Below are positions 44,867 through 53,458 of a stretch of 64,000 nucleotides of DNA, one piece after another. The DNA is taken from assembly GCF_002806995.1 (NCBI RefSeq), contig NZ_NIHE01000001.1, forward strand, positions 310,001 through 374,000, in the 5' to 3' direction. Within the stretch, counting starts at the first letter, position 1; each line of letters begins with the position of its first letter. Source of the DNA: Confluentibacter lentus (GTDB lineage: Bacteria; Bacteroidota; Bacteroidia; Flavobacteriales; Flavobacteriaceae). The translations under genes were made by a program, and so were the position numbers. Below the pieces are notes generated by a model. That model ran no database searches, had not been told where the DNA came from, and saw only the letters and a list, made by a program, of their open reading frames with translations.

Positions 44867-46111
44867 TTATTCTTCTCTTAATGCTTCAATTGGTTTTATA
44901 CTTGTGGCTTTAAATGCTGGAATTAAGCCTATTAATGTTCCTAAAACCACTAATAATGAAAGAGCTGCAAATACCACAAGAATGGATACAGATGCGTTGA
45001 CAATGACAGCGTCATCCCCTTGACCAAATGCAGAATCTAACCATATTAAAATCCAGCCCCCTGATATGATTCCAAATAATCCCGCTACAAGGGTTAAAAA
45101 GACAGCTTCTACTACAATTTGCCTTTTTATTTCAAATGGCGTGGCACCCAATGCACGACGAACACCAATTTCTTTGGTACGTTCGCGAACGGTAATCAAC
45201 AAAATGTTCCCGATGGCAAAAACACCTGCTATTAAAGTAGCAACACCTACAAATATTGTTAAGAACTGCATACCTGTTAAAAATCCTGTTACTCTGGCAA
45301 AATCAGTACCTAAGTTTCTGCTGGCAAGACCTCTTTTATCATCTGGATGAATATTATTTAAGTTTTTCAGCAAAAGTTTGGCGTCTTGTTCTATCTGGCT
45401 TATATCGTATTCTGGCTTTCCGGTTATCATCATATAACCAATTCGATCACCTTGATTGTATATTTGTTGAAATGTGGTAAACGGTATATTTATTTCTGTT
45501 GAAGAACCAATATTTATAGCACCAACTTCATACATACCAATAACCTTAAAATTAATATCATTAATCTGGATATATTCCCCTATGGGATTGACATCTTTCT
45601 CAAATAGTTGTTTGTAAGTATCCTCAGAAATAACAGCGACCTTTTTCTTTTCATCAATATCTGCTTGATTTAAAAATCGGCCATTTATTAATTTTTTCTT
45701 TTGAACTTTGTCTAATAACGGATAATCTCCAGAAATTTGAGCCGTTCCTGAAAGAAAATTTCTTATAACAGTTGCTTGGTTTTGGTTTCTAGGAACCAAG
45801 AATTCAATACCTTCTACATTTTCCTCTACCTTTTTGGCATCCGTTAATGATAGTCTTACCTGTCTGCCTTCTTGAAATCCTTTAAAGGGTTTGCTAGTGG
45901 TTTGTCCCCAAATAAAAACACTATTGGTAGCAAAATTTCCGAACAAACGGTTAAAAGAATTTTCCAGACCTCTGGCAGAACCCAACAATCCTATTAACAA
46001 TAAAATACCCCACCAAACGCCTACCATAGTAAGTATAGACCTTAATTTGTTTTTATTAAAGCTATCAAAAACTTCTTGCCATGTATCTCTATCAAATAAA
46101 AATCTAAACAT
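44867..46111 (-). CDS. MacB-like ABC transporter permease (second copy)
   Basis: A 414-aa permease: N-terminal helix (about 20-40, LRSILTMVGVWWGILLLIGL), a large periplasmic MacB_PCD domain, then three FtsX-domain helices beginning FLTIFVGVATLIAGVFAIGNILLITVRERTKEIGVRRALGATPFEI (blocks at about 277-325). It pairs with the neighbouring permease and the ATPase to drive export through the TolC-like pore. It starts two bases after the end of the other permease gene. Confidence 0.9.
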   Translation of the reverse strand: MFRFLFDRDTWQEVFDSFNKNKLRSILTMVGVWWGILLLIGLLGSARGLENSFNRLFGNFATNSVFIWGQTTSKPFKGFQEGRQVRLSLTDAKKVEENVEGIEFLVPRNQNQATVIRNFLSGTAQISGDYPLLDKVQKKKLINGRFLNQADIDEKKKVAVISEDTYKQLFEKDVNPIGEYIQINDINFKVIGMYEVGAINIGSSTEINIPFTTFQQIYNQGDRIGYMMITGKPEYDISQIEQDAKLLLKNLNNIHPDDKRGLASRNLGTDFARVTGFLTGMQFLTIFVGVATLIAGVFAIGNILLITVRERTKEIGVRRALGATPFEIKRQIVVEAVFLTLVAGLFGIISGGWILIWLDSAFGQGDDAVIVNASVSILVVFAALSLLVVLGTLIGLIPAFKATSIKPIEALREE

Positions 46112-46113
46112 AC

Positions 46114-47343
46114 TTAATCATTTCTTAAGGCAACAATGGGTTTAATTTGTGATGCTTTTTGAGCAGGTAAATATCCTGCCAATGCACCTGCTAATACTAG
46201 GGTTATCGTGGCTCCAAAAACGAGACTATTATTAACACCTGGATTCGTTATAAAATAAACTTCTAAACCAGAACCAATCAATTCTAACACGCCCACTCCT
46301 ATTAACAACCCTACATATCCTGCAATGGCAGTTATAAGTATAGATTCAATTAATATGATGGATACAATTGATCTTGGGGTAGCTCCTAGGGCTTTTCTAA
46401 TGCCTATTTCTTTGGTACGCTCTTTTACAATGAAAATCATGATGTTGCTAATTCCTACAATACCTGCTATAAGGGTTCCAAAACCAATAACTAAAATGAT
46501 AACGGTAAGCCCTAAAGTCATTTGATCAACTTGTTGGGTAGCTTCTGCCATATTAAAAACCCTGATACCCCTTTGATCATCATTAGCAACAGAAAACCGA
46601 CTCTTTAACTTTCTGGTTAGCAAATTACTAAAGCCCAATGCCTGCTCATAATTTAAGTCAGGGCTATAAGTTAAGTTCATTTGATCTATATAATCATTAT
46701 TCCCATAAAGATGTTGTGCTGTAGTAAGTGGCATATAAATAATCCGCTCCTCATCATCACCACCTTCATCCATAAAAGTTCCCACTACTTTATATTGAAT
46801 ACCATTAAGATTTATGTATTTACCTATTGAAGATTCATTTATAAATAAATCTTCTTCAACTAACCTTCCTATAACAATAACTTTAGTCCTGTTTTCAATA
46901 TCGTTTTGGTTAATATAGCGTCCCTCTTTTATGATATTTTTCTCTACAAACTGATAATCCGGGTGTACAGCGATTAAACTGTAACTATTCTTTTCGTTTT
47001 TATAGGAAGCATTGACACTTTTGAAAACCCTTGAGGTTATAAATTCAACTTTATCGCTAAATTCTTCCTTTATGTAATCGTAATCCTCATTTTTAAATTG
47101 AATTTTTCTTCCAGCTTGAAGCCCTTCGCTCGCTATGCTTGTTTGCCCAGACATAATAAATATGGAATTTGAGGCCGTATCTACAAACTCTTGCTCAAAT
47201 GTATTTTGTAATCCATTGGCAATACCAAAAAGAATTGTAAACAGCAAAATAGCAAATGCCACAGTAAACCCAGAAAGTAAACTTCTAGTTCTGTTTTTAT
47301 TGATACTTTGAAAAATTTCTCTCCAGAGATCTAAATCAAACAT
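46114..47343 (-). CDS. MacB-like ABC transporter permease (first copy)
   Basis: A 409-aa paralogue of the next permease, with the same layout: helix at about 20-40 (TRSLLSGFTVAFAILLFTIL), MacB_PCD domain, and FtsX segments with IVKERTKEIGIRKALGATPRSI. Two different half-permeases in one operon suggest a heterodimer rather than a MacB homodimer. Substrate unknown; lipids, peptides or macrolide-like compounds are all possible for this family. It overlaps the ATPase gene by eight bases. Confidence 0.9.
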   Translation of the reverse strand: MFDLDLWREIFQSINKNRTRSLLSGFTVAFAILLFTILFGIANGLQNTFEQEFVDTASNSIFIMSGQTSIASEGLQAGRKIQFKNEDYDYIKEEFSDKVEFITSRVFKSVNASYKNEKNSYSLIAVHPDYQFVEKNIIKEGRYINQNDIENRTKVIVIGRLVEEDLFINESSIGKYINLNGIQYKVVGTFMDEGGDDEERIIYMPLTTAQHLYGNNDYIDQMNLTYSPDLNYEQALGFSNLLTRKLKSRFSVANDDQRGIRVFNMAEATQQVDQMTLGLTVIILVIGFGTLIAGIVGISNIMIFIVKERTKEIGIRKALGATPRSIVSIILIESILITAIAGYVGLLIGVGVLELIGSGLEVYFITNPGVNNSLVFGATITLVLAGALAGYLPAQKASQIKPIVALRND

Positions 47344-48037
47344 GTTGTCCTGCCCTTATTTGGTTTATTTTTTTGTCTTCTATAATGATGCCATCACGCA
47401 AACGCACAATGCGTTTACACATATTGGCGATATCTTCTTCATGTGTTACCATTAAAATGGTTTTGCCTTCATCATTTAATTGTTGGATAAATGCCATAAT
47501 TTCATGAGAAGTTGTTGAGTCTAAAGCTCCTGTAGGCTCATCTGCTAATAGCAGCTTAGGGTTTGCAGCCAATGCCCTAGCGATGGCAACACGTTGTTTT
47601 TGTCCACCTGAAAGCTCCTTAGGTAAATGGTGCGCCCAATTAGTCAGTCCCACTTTTTCTAAATGGAACATGGCCAATTCTTGGCGCTCTTTACGTTTCA
47701 ACCCTTGATAATATAAAGGCAACGCTACGTTTTCAAGTGCATTTTTATAATTAATAAGATTAAATGATTGGAAAATAAACCCTAAAAACTTATTTCTATA
47801 TACAGCCGCTTTTTTTTCGGTAAGGTTTTTAATAAGAAGCCCATCAAGTATATATTCACCCGAATCTGCTTCATCAAGCATCCCTATGATATTTAACAAT
47901 GTAGATTTTCCAGAACCTGAAGACCCCATAATAGCAACCATCTCCCCTTCTTCAACTGATAGGTCTATACCTTTTAAAACATGTAAACTGGTGTTTCCTA
48001 TGGGATAGGATTTGTGTAGTTTTTTAATTTGTAACAT
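47336..48037 (-). CDS. ABC transporter ATPase (MacB/LolD type)
   Basis: A 233-aa nucleotide-binding protein: Walker [10 protein letters not shown] at 38-46, signature [15 protein letters not shown], Walker [13 protein letters not shown], and a switch His in MVTHEED. This is a separate ATPase, not fused to the permease as in E. coli MacB. It is the first gene of the export operon (ATPase, two permeases, adaptor, outer-membrane duct). Confidence 0.93.
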   Translation of the reverse strand: MLQIKKLHKSYPIGNTSLHVLKGIDLSVEEGEMVAIMGSSGSGKSTLLNIIGMLDEADSGEYILDGLLIKNLTEKKAAVYRNKFLGFIFQSFNLINYKNALENVALPLYYQGLKRKERQELAMFHLEKVGLTNWAHHLPKELSGGQKQRVAIARALAANPKLLLADEPTGALDSTTSHEIMAFIQQLNDEGKTILMVTHEEDIANMCKRIVRLRDGIIIEDKKINQIRAGQHV

Positions 48038-48119
48038 CTTTGATTGATTAATGAGCCTTACAGATTTATACGTTAGACTTATATTATTAAGAAAAGTTAC
48101 ATGTGAATTAAAAAAAATA

Positions 48120-48350
48120 TTACTTTTTTAGCTTATCATCCACTTTATAAAACTTTCTATATATTAAATAACTTATGCCTGCTACTAAGATATAAGGAAT
48201 TGCCATAAGATAAACAATCCCATCATTAATCCCTTGCGCAGCGGTTTGCCCTTCTTCACTTTCCAAAACCGCTCTACACATGGCGCATTGCGCATTTGTC
48301 TTGAGACAAAAAACAAGGAACAAAAGATAAAAGGTTATTTTAGTTTTCAT
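48120..48350 (-). CDS. Small membrane protein with CAMC motif
   Basis: A 76-aa protein with a signal peptide (MKTKITFYLLFLVFCLKTNAQ) followed at once by CAMCRAVLES and one C-terminal helix (IVYLMAIPYILVAGISYLIY). The CxxC just after cleavage suggests heme or copper handling, or a disulfide. It is the last gene of the Sco/DUF420 cytochrome oxidase assembly group. No named family is recognised. Confidence 0.75.
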   Translation of the reverse strand: MKTKITFYLLFLVFCLKTNAQCAMCRAVLESEEGQTAAQGINDGIVYLMAIPYILVAGISYLIYRKFYKVDDKLKK

Positions 48351-48374
48351 TTCACTGATTGTTTCGTTCCTACG

Positions 48375-48911
48375 TTATGCATAATATGGAGAAATCATAA
48401 TATAAACAATAACACCTGATACCGCTACATAAAACCAAAGCGGAAATGTTATTTTAGCTATTTTTTTATGTTTTTCTATATTATTAGTTATGGCTCTTAC
48501 ATAAGTAATAAGCACAAATGGAATAACAATAATTGACAATAATATATGTGTTATCAATATAAAATAATATATATATTTTACAACACCTTCACCTCCAAAT
48601 TTCGTAGAATCGCTTGTCATGTGGTAAGCCACATACATAACTAAAAACACTACGGAACACCAAATAGCTGTGGTCATTAAGTTTTCATGAAGCACAATAT
48701 TCTTGTTTTTAATTGCTATTAAAGCAATAACCAAAATAATAGCGGTTAAACCATTTATGGTTGCATAAATAGGAGGCAAAAAAGAAAGGGGCTCTACATT
48801 GGGTATTTTTACCCCAAATAAAATAGCTACAGCTATTGGAATAGCTACGGATAGTATGACAATTAATTTGTTGTACTTTTTATCGTCTAATATTTTTTCA
48901 GAATTATTCAT
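48375..48911 (-). CDS. DUF420 membrane protein (oxidase assembly, CtaM-like)
   Basis: A 178-aa polytopic protein with five helices (about 15-34, 42-65, 78-97, 112-136, 153-175). Conserved His residues are in LHENLMTTA, VAYHMTSDS and ITHILLSI. The DUF420 family is linked to cytochrome c oxidase maturation. It overlaps the Sco gene by eight bases. Confidence 0.85.
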   Translation of the reverse strand: MNNSEKILDDKKYNKLIVILSVAIPIAVAILFGVKIPNVEPLSFLPPIYATINGLTAIILVIALIAIKNKNIVLHENLMTTAIWCSVVFLVMYVAYHMTSDSTKFGGEGVVKYIYYFILITHILLSIIVIPFVLITYVRAITNNIEKHKKIAKITFPLWFYVAVSGVIVYIMISPYYA

Positions 48912-49647
48912 TAAGCAATTTTTTTAAGTCTTCTTTTAGTGCACTAATTTCTTCTTTTGATCCATCATCATCTACCTTTTCTTCTTCTGAAACTATGCCT
49001 TTATAGTAAATTATAGGATTTCCAAATTCATCTTTTCTAGATCGAATAAACCCTTTCTTATCTATTAAAGCAAAGTTTCCCGAATGTTCGAATCCGCCCA
49101 AAGCATTTTCTTCTTTAGCGGTATATAAATTAAACCCTTCGTTGGAGAGTTTGTAAATGGCATTTTGGTCGCCAGTTAATAAATGCCAGTTCGGATTTGT
49201 AATACCATATTTTTTAGCATATTCCTTTAATACTTGGGGTGAGTCATATTCTGGATTAATGGTAAATGAAGCCACTCCAAAATTTTCAAAATCATTGAAC
49301 TCATTTTGGATTTGGACCAAATTTGAATTCATTCTTGGACAAATGGTTGGGCAGGTTGTAAAAAAGAATTCAACAATATATACTTTACCTTCGTAATCTT
49401 TGTTTGATATGATGGTACCATCTTGGTTTGTAAAAGAAAATGCTGGCACTTTTTTTGGTTCACCATTAATTTCAATAAATGCTAAATCGGATTTAGATTT
49501 TTCTTCTAGTTTTTGGTCACTTCTACTTTCTTTTCTAGAGACGTCATCATTTGTAATTCTATCAATAATTCTTGGAATGAAATAAATACCAAAAACCAAA
49601 ATAATAAAGGCAATACCTATGTACGAATAATTAGTTTTCTTCATCAT
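48904..49647 (-). CDS. SCO1/SenC copper chaperone
   Basis: A 247-aa protein anchored by an N-terminal helix (about 7-25). Its thioredoxin-like domain carries the copper site CPTIC (FFTTCPTICPRMN) and the ligand His in GGFEHSGNFALID. It delivers copper to the CuA centre of cytochrome c oxidase. The C-terminus is acidic. It overlaps the upstream membrane-protein gene by 17 bases. Confidence 0.92.
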   Translation of the reverse strand: MMKKTNYSYIGIAFIILVFGIYFIPRIIDRITNDDVSRKESRSDQKLEEKSKSDLAFIEINGEPKKVPAFSFTNQDGTIISNKDYEGKVYIVEFFFTTCPTICPRMNSNLVQIQNEFNDFENFGVASFTINPEYDSPQVLKEYAKKYGITNPNWHLLTGDQNAIYKLSNEGFNLYTAKEENALGGFEHSGNFALIDKKGFIRSRKDEFGNPIIYYKGIVSEEEKVDDDGSKEEISALKEDLKKLLNE

Positions 49648-50353
49648 CTTCTTTTAAATCGTTTGCCCTTCTGGTTGAGGAATCAAAATCGCCTGTTCTT
49701 TTCTGTCTGTATTCAGTAAAAAGAATGCGCATATCTTCACTCATTTTATTTTTTATTTCAGCGACCTCAATACAATTATATGAATATAAGCCAAGAACAG
49801 GGTTGTTTTTGGCAATGTCGTTATCTTCCCTATCATCCAATCGCCCTCGTTGGTTTAAATCCTTATCTATTATAAACACATTATCGGTTGCTAAATTGGC
49901 ATCTAAAACGGCATTTCCTTTTAAGCTTTTAAATAGATTCTGAATGTCTTCTGGTTCTCCGAAAACAAAATGCCAAAACCTAATATCTTCGTAAGAGTTG
50001 ATTTCCTGTTTTAAGGATTCCACCTCATCTTCGGTTCCAAAAGGCATAACAATCACTACTTGAAACCTTTTGAATCCTTTAAATTTATCGTAAACTAATT
50101 CTTTTAAATTGGAAGCAGTAATTGATTTTTCCAAAGGATGATTTCCTAAAAACCCCAACACGGTAATATGGTCACTTAAAACAATCTCATCATTTGAATC
50201 TGATGAAAATCCGTTTAAATCCAATACCGATTCATTAACAATATCCAATGGGGTATAATTATGGGTAGCAGGATATAAAAACAATAAAAAAGTAACAGGA
50301 AGAAAAAACAGAATTCCTAAAACTACATAGCGGGCAACTTTTTTATAATCCAT
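49631..50353 (-). CDS. Membrane-anchored Sco-like protein without copper cysteines
   Basis: A 240-aa protein with one N-terminal helix (about 10-27). Its domain has the strand/helix order of a thioredoxin fold: ITVLGFLGNHPLEKS, RFQVVIVMPFGTEDEV, FIIDKDLNQRGRLDDR. No CxxxC is present where Sco proteins bind copper, so it would not be a copper chaperone in the usual way. It is translationally coupled to the true Sco gene. The fold assignment is inference from pattern, not a confirmed family. Confidence 0.65.
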   Translation of the reverse strand: MDYKKVARYVVLGILFFLPVTFLLFLYPATHNYTPLDIVNESVLDLNGFSSDSNDEIVLSDHITVLGFLGNHPLEKSITASNLKELVYDKFKGFKRFQVVIVMPFGTEDEVESLKQEINSYEDIRFWHFVFGEPEDIQNLFKSLKGNAVLDANLATDNVFIIDKDLNQRGRLDDREDNDIAKNNPVLGLYSYNCIEVAEIKNKMSEDMRILFTEYRQKRTGDFDSSTRRANDLKEDDEEN

Positions 50354-50390
50354 TGAAGTATTCTGTTATTGTAAACCGATGTGCAAAAAT

Positions 50391-50417
50391 AAAAAAGGTG
50401 GTTTAAATAACCACCTT
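50391..50417 (-). terminator. Rho-independent terminator of the oxidase operon
   Basis: On the minus strand AAGGTGGTT-ATTTA-AACCACCTT followed by TTTT. It lies 30 bases after the CoxIV-like gene and separates it from the Sco group. Confidence 0.88.
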
Positions 50418-50446
50418 GAATTTATCTTTTAACAATATAATATGAA

Positions 50447-50827
50447 TTAAAAATCTCTTTTTATATATCCAGATGAATAGATACTTTCAATATAACCTCC
50501 TTCTTGTAATAAGATGAAGATTAAATATAAAATTAAGAATATAGCTGTCCAAACCACCATACGACGTAACGCTTTAACCTCATCGCGCATGTGCATAAAG
50601 TCCCAAGTAATATAATACGCCTTTACTAAAGTTAGTATGATGAATATCCAGTTTAGAATTTTCATTCCTATAAACTTTGCCATTAAGGATTCTGGCTTGT
50701 AAATACCTAAAACTACTTCGATAGCGGTTATAATTGACAAGAAAATTAAAACGCCCCAAATTTTTTGGGTATTGGATTTAAACTTAACTAAGCCTCTAAA
50801 TATTTCTAATTTATGTGCGTGTGCCAT
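50447..50827 (-). CDS. Cytochrome c oxidase subunit IV
   Basis: A 126-aa three-helix protein of the prokaryotic COX4 family (helices about 22-40, 53-70, 88-110), with the conserved KAYYITWDFMHMRDE segment. It is an accessory subunit of the heme-copper oxidase. It follows the large CoxIII gene by 19 bases. Confidence 0.87.
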   Translation of the reverse strand: MAHAHKLEIFRGLVKFKSNTQKIWGVLIFLSIITAIEVVLGIYKPESLMAKFIGMKILNWIFIILTLVKAYYITWDFMHMRDEVKALRRMVVWTAIFLILYLIFILLQEGGYIESIYSSGYIKRDF

Positions 50828-50846
50828 TTCTTAATATTAAATAAAA

Positions 50847-51827
50847 TTAAACAAGGTAGAAGAACGTGAATACAAATACCCAAACTAAATCTACAAAGTG
50901 CCAATAAAGCCCCACTTTTTCCACCATTTCATAGTTTTTGCGTTTTTCGTAAGTTCCTAAAATAACATTAAAGAAAATAATGATATTAATAACAACTCCA
51001 GAAAATACGTGAAACCCGTGAAACCCTGTGATAAAGAAAAAGAAATCGGCAAATAACGGAGAACCATATTCATTTTCGTGCAAGTTGGCACCTTCAACAA
51101 CATGGGTTCCGTTGTTTTTTAATTGCTTTAATGATTCTGCTCTTGAAAGCACTGTTTTTTCACCATTCTCATCAAGCAATTGTGTTCTTACTAAAATATT
51201 ATCATGAGCTTCTAAACCATTAACGACTTCTTCAACAGTATAGGTTGGCAACGTTCCTTCTGAAACAAACCAAATACCATTTTTCCTTTCATGCTGTGTT
51301 CTTTCGCCGTGTTCTGCCACAACAAAATCTCTTAAAGCAACTCTATGACCTTCAGTATCTACAAATTGTAAAATGTTACCTCCCTTTGTTTGTACGGCAC
51401 CAAAATCACCTTTAATAAATGTTGCCCATTCCCAAGCTTGAGAACCCACAAATATTAAACCACCAATGATGGTTAAAAACATGTATAACGTTACTTTAGC
51501 TTTATTTAAATGATGGCCAGCATCAACTGCCAAAACCATGGTTACAGACGACATGATAAGAATAAACGTCATAAACGCTACATAAATCATCGGTAATTCT
51601 TGGCCATGTAGAAAAGGTACGTGAGTAAATACTTCGTCGGCAATTGGCCAATAATCTATAAACTTAAATCTTGAAAATCCATAGGCTGCTAAAAACCCAG
51701 AAAATGTTAAGGCATCAGACACGATGAAAAACCACATCATCATTTTACCATAACTTGCTTTTAATGGCTCGTTACCACCTCCCCAAGCTTTACCTTCAAT
51801 TTCAGTAGCTACAACTGTATTACTCAT
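50847..51827 (-). CDS. Cytochrome c oxidase subunit III with large insert
   Basis: A 326-aa CoxIII. The seven-helix core is recognisable (KMMMWFFIVSDALTFSGFLAAYG, GSQAWEWATFIKG, FFFFITGFHGFHVFSG, YWHFVDLVWVFVFTF). Between helices, at about 140-252, there is a hydrophilic insert of roughly 110 residues that standard CoxIII lacks. A smaller CoxIII paralogue is encoded just upstream. Confidence 0.9.
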   Translation of the reverse strand: MSNTVVATEIEGKAWGGGNEPLKASYGKMMMWFFIVSDALTFSGFLAAYGFSRFKFIDYWPIADEVFTHVPFLHGQELPMIYVAFMTFILIMSSVTMVLAVDAGHHLNKAKVTLYMFLTIIGGLIFVGSQAWEWATFIKGDFGAVQTKGGNILQFVDTEGHRVALRDFVVAEHGERTQHERKNGIWFVSEGTLPTYTVEEVVNGLEAHDNILVRTQLLDENGEKTVLSRAESLKQLKNNGTHVVEGANLHENEYGSPLFADFFFFITGFHGFHVFSGVVINIIIFFNVILGTYEKRKNYEMVEKVGLYWHFVDLVWVFVFTFFYLV

Positions 51828-51876
51828 ATATATTGGTTGTTTTTTAAAAAAAGTTGCACAAAAATAATCAATTTAT

Positions 51877-52458
51877 TTATCTAATAAAATATAAAAACAA
51901 AAAGAGATACACCCAAAGTATATCAATAAAGTGCCAAAAGGTAGATGCGAGTTCAAAACCAAGCATTTTCGAAGCATTATACTTTTGTTTAAAATGATTA
52001 TAAATTACCACCAATAAACAAATTAACCCAACAACAACGTGCAAAATATGCACTAATGCTATCAAATAGATGTAAGACATGGTTACATTACTGGTCGGTC
52101 CCGTAAAATTATAACCTAAATCAATAATTTGCTGAAAGCCTGAAAATTGATTGAAAATAAATACACATCCCAAGATAAGCGTTACAAATAACCATAAGGT
52201 AGTTAGCTGTCTATTATCCTTTTTTAATGCTTGTTTTGCCAAAAAAAACGAAACACTACTTAATAAAATAACTACTGAACTTATTATAAATGCATTTGGC
52301 AATTGAAAATCTTTCAACCAATCTGGTCTAGAACTGCTTACCACAAATGCACTGGTCCACCCTGCAAACGACATGATAAGCGAAATAATGCCAAACCAAA
52401 GCATCATTTTCTTTGCTCGATTGTTTTTTTCTTCTAAAGTACCTTGAGTTAAATCCAT
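51877..52458 (-). CDS. Cytochrome c oxidase subunit III-like protein (short)
   Basis: A 193-aa five-helix heme-copper oxidase subunit III: KMMLWFGIISLIMSFAGWTSAFVV at the start, and YLIALVHILHVVVGLICLLVV and STFWHFIDILWVYLFLFLYFI at the end. It lies three bases after the heme o synthase gene. Two CoxIII-type genes in a row is common in Bacteroidota. Confidence 0.9.
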   Translation of the reverse strand: MDLTQGTLEEKNNRAKKMMLWFGIISLIMSFAGWTSAFVVSSSRPDWLKDFQLPNAFIISSVVILLSSVSFFLAKQALKKDNRQLTTLWLFVTLILGCVFIFNQFSGFQQIIDLGYNFTGPTSNVTMSYIYLIALVHILHVVVGLICLLVVIYNHFKQKYNASKMLGFELASTFWHFIDILWVYLFLFLYFIR

Positions 52459-52461
52459 GAT

Positions 52462-53355
52462 TTATCTTATAAATTTATCGATAACGTAAACAATTTGAAC
52501 CAATGTAATATAGGATACGCTTGCCAGCATCAATTGTTTTGCAGCTTGCTCCGTCATTTTTTTAAATAATTGAATGGCATAATACAACATCCCGAGACCT
52601 AAAATAAACACCAAAATAGCTGCTATTACAGATAATTGTAACTTACCTGTAAAACCAAAAACAGGAATAATAGAAACTAACAGTGTCCAAATAGTGTACA
52701 TAATGGTTTGTACCGATGTACCTCTGTCTTGCTTGCCTGTTGGCAGCATAAAAAACCCCCCTTTTTTATAATCTTCAAACAAAAACCAACCAATGGCCCA
52801 AAAGTGAGGGAATTGCCAAAAAAACTGCAACGCGAATAATGTACCTGGCTCTATTCCAAAATGATCAGTAGCAGCTACCCAACCCAACATAAATGGAATG
52901 GCTCCGGGAATGGCACCAACAAAAACCGATAATGGTGTTTTTGTTTTTAGGGGCGTATAAACGCAGGTATATATAAAAATTGAAATAGCACCAAACATAG
53001 CGGTTTGCTTGTTGATGGTATATAAAATAATCATTCCCAACAACGTAAAAACAGATGCAATAATAAAGGCTGTATTAACAGACATACGACCAGCGGGTAT
53101 AGGCCGGTTTTTAGTGCGATCCATTAAAGCATCTAAATCTTTTTCAATAATTTGATTAAAAGCGTTTGAAGCCCCAACCATAAAATAACCACCAAACGCC
53201 AATAAAACCAAGGTTTTAAAATCTACTATATCAACACCTAACAAATAGCCAGCAAGCGATGAAAAAACCACACTTACTGCCAGTCGCATTTTAGTGATTT
53301 CCTTAAAATCTGATATAACAGAATGTGTTGTTAATGAAGAATTTGTAGTGCCCAA
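52462..53355 (-). CDS. ctaB: Protoheme IX farnesyltransferase (heme o synthase)
   Basis: A 297-aa UbiA-family enzyme with eight or nine helices. The first prenyl-diphosphate/Mg motif is NAFNQIIEKDLDALMDRT with RPIPAG, and the second is in FWAIGWFLFEDYKKGG. It attaches a farnesyl group to heme b for the oxidase. The gene leads the oxidase operon (ctaB, two coxIII, coxIV). Confidence 0.93.
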   Translation of the reverse strand: MGTTNSSLTTHSVISDFKEITKMRLAVSVVFSSLAGYLLGVDIVDFKTLVLLAFGGYFMVGASNAFNQIIEKDLDALMDRTKNRPIPAGRMSVNTAFIIASVFTLLGMIILYTINKQTAMFGAISIFIYTCVYTPLKTKTPLSVFVGAIPGAIPFMLGWVAATDHFGIEPGTLFALQFFWQFPHFWAIGWFLFEDYKKGGFFMLPTGKQDRGTSVQTIMYTIWTLLVSIIPVFGFTGKLQLSVIAAILVFILGLGMLYYAIQLFKKMTEQAAKQLMLASVSYITLVQIVYVIDKFIR

Positions 53356-53458
53356 CGTTTTATGTGTAAGTCTCTTTAATAATGCGAGTGCAAAGATACT
53401 TTATTAATGTATTTTGAGCAATGCTTTTAATTATAAAAAAAAGGAAGTCTTTTATAAA

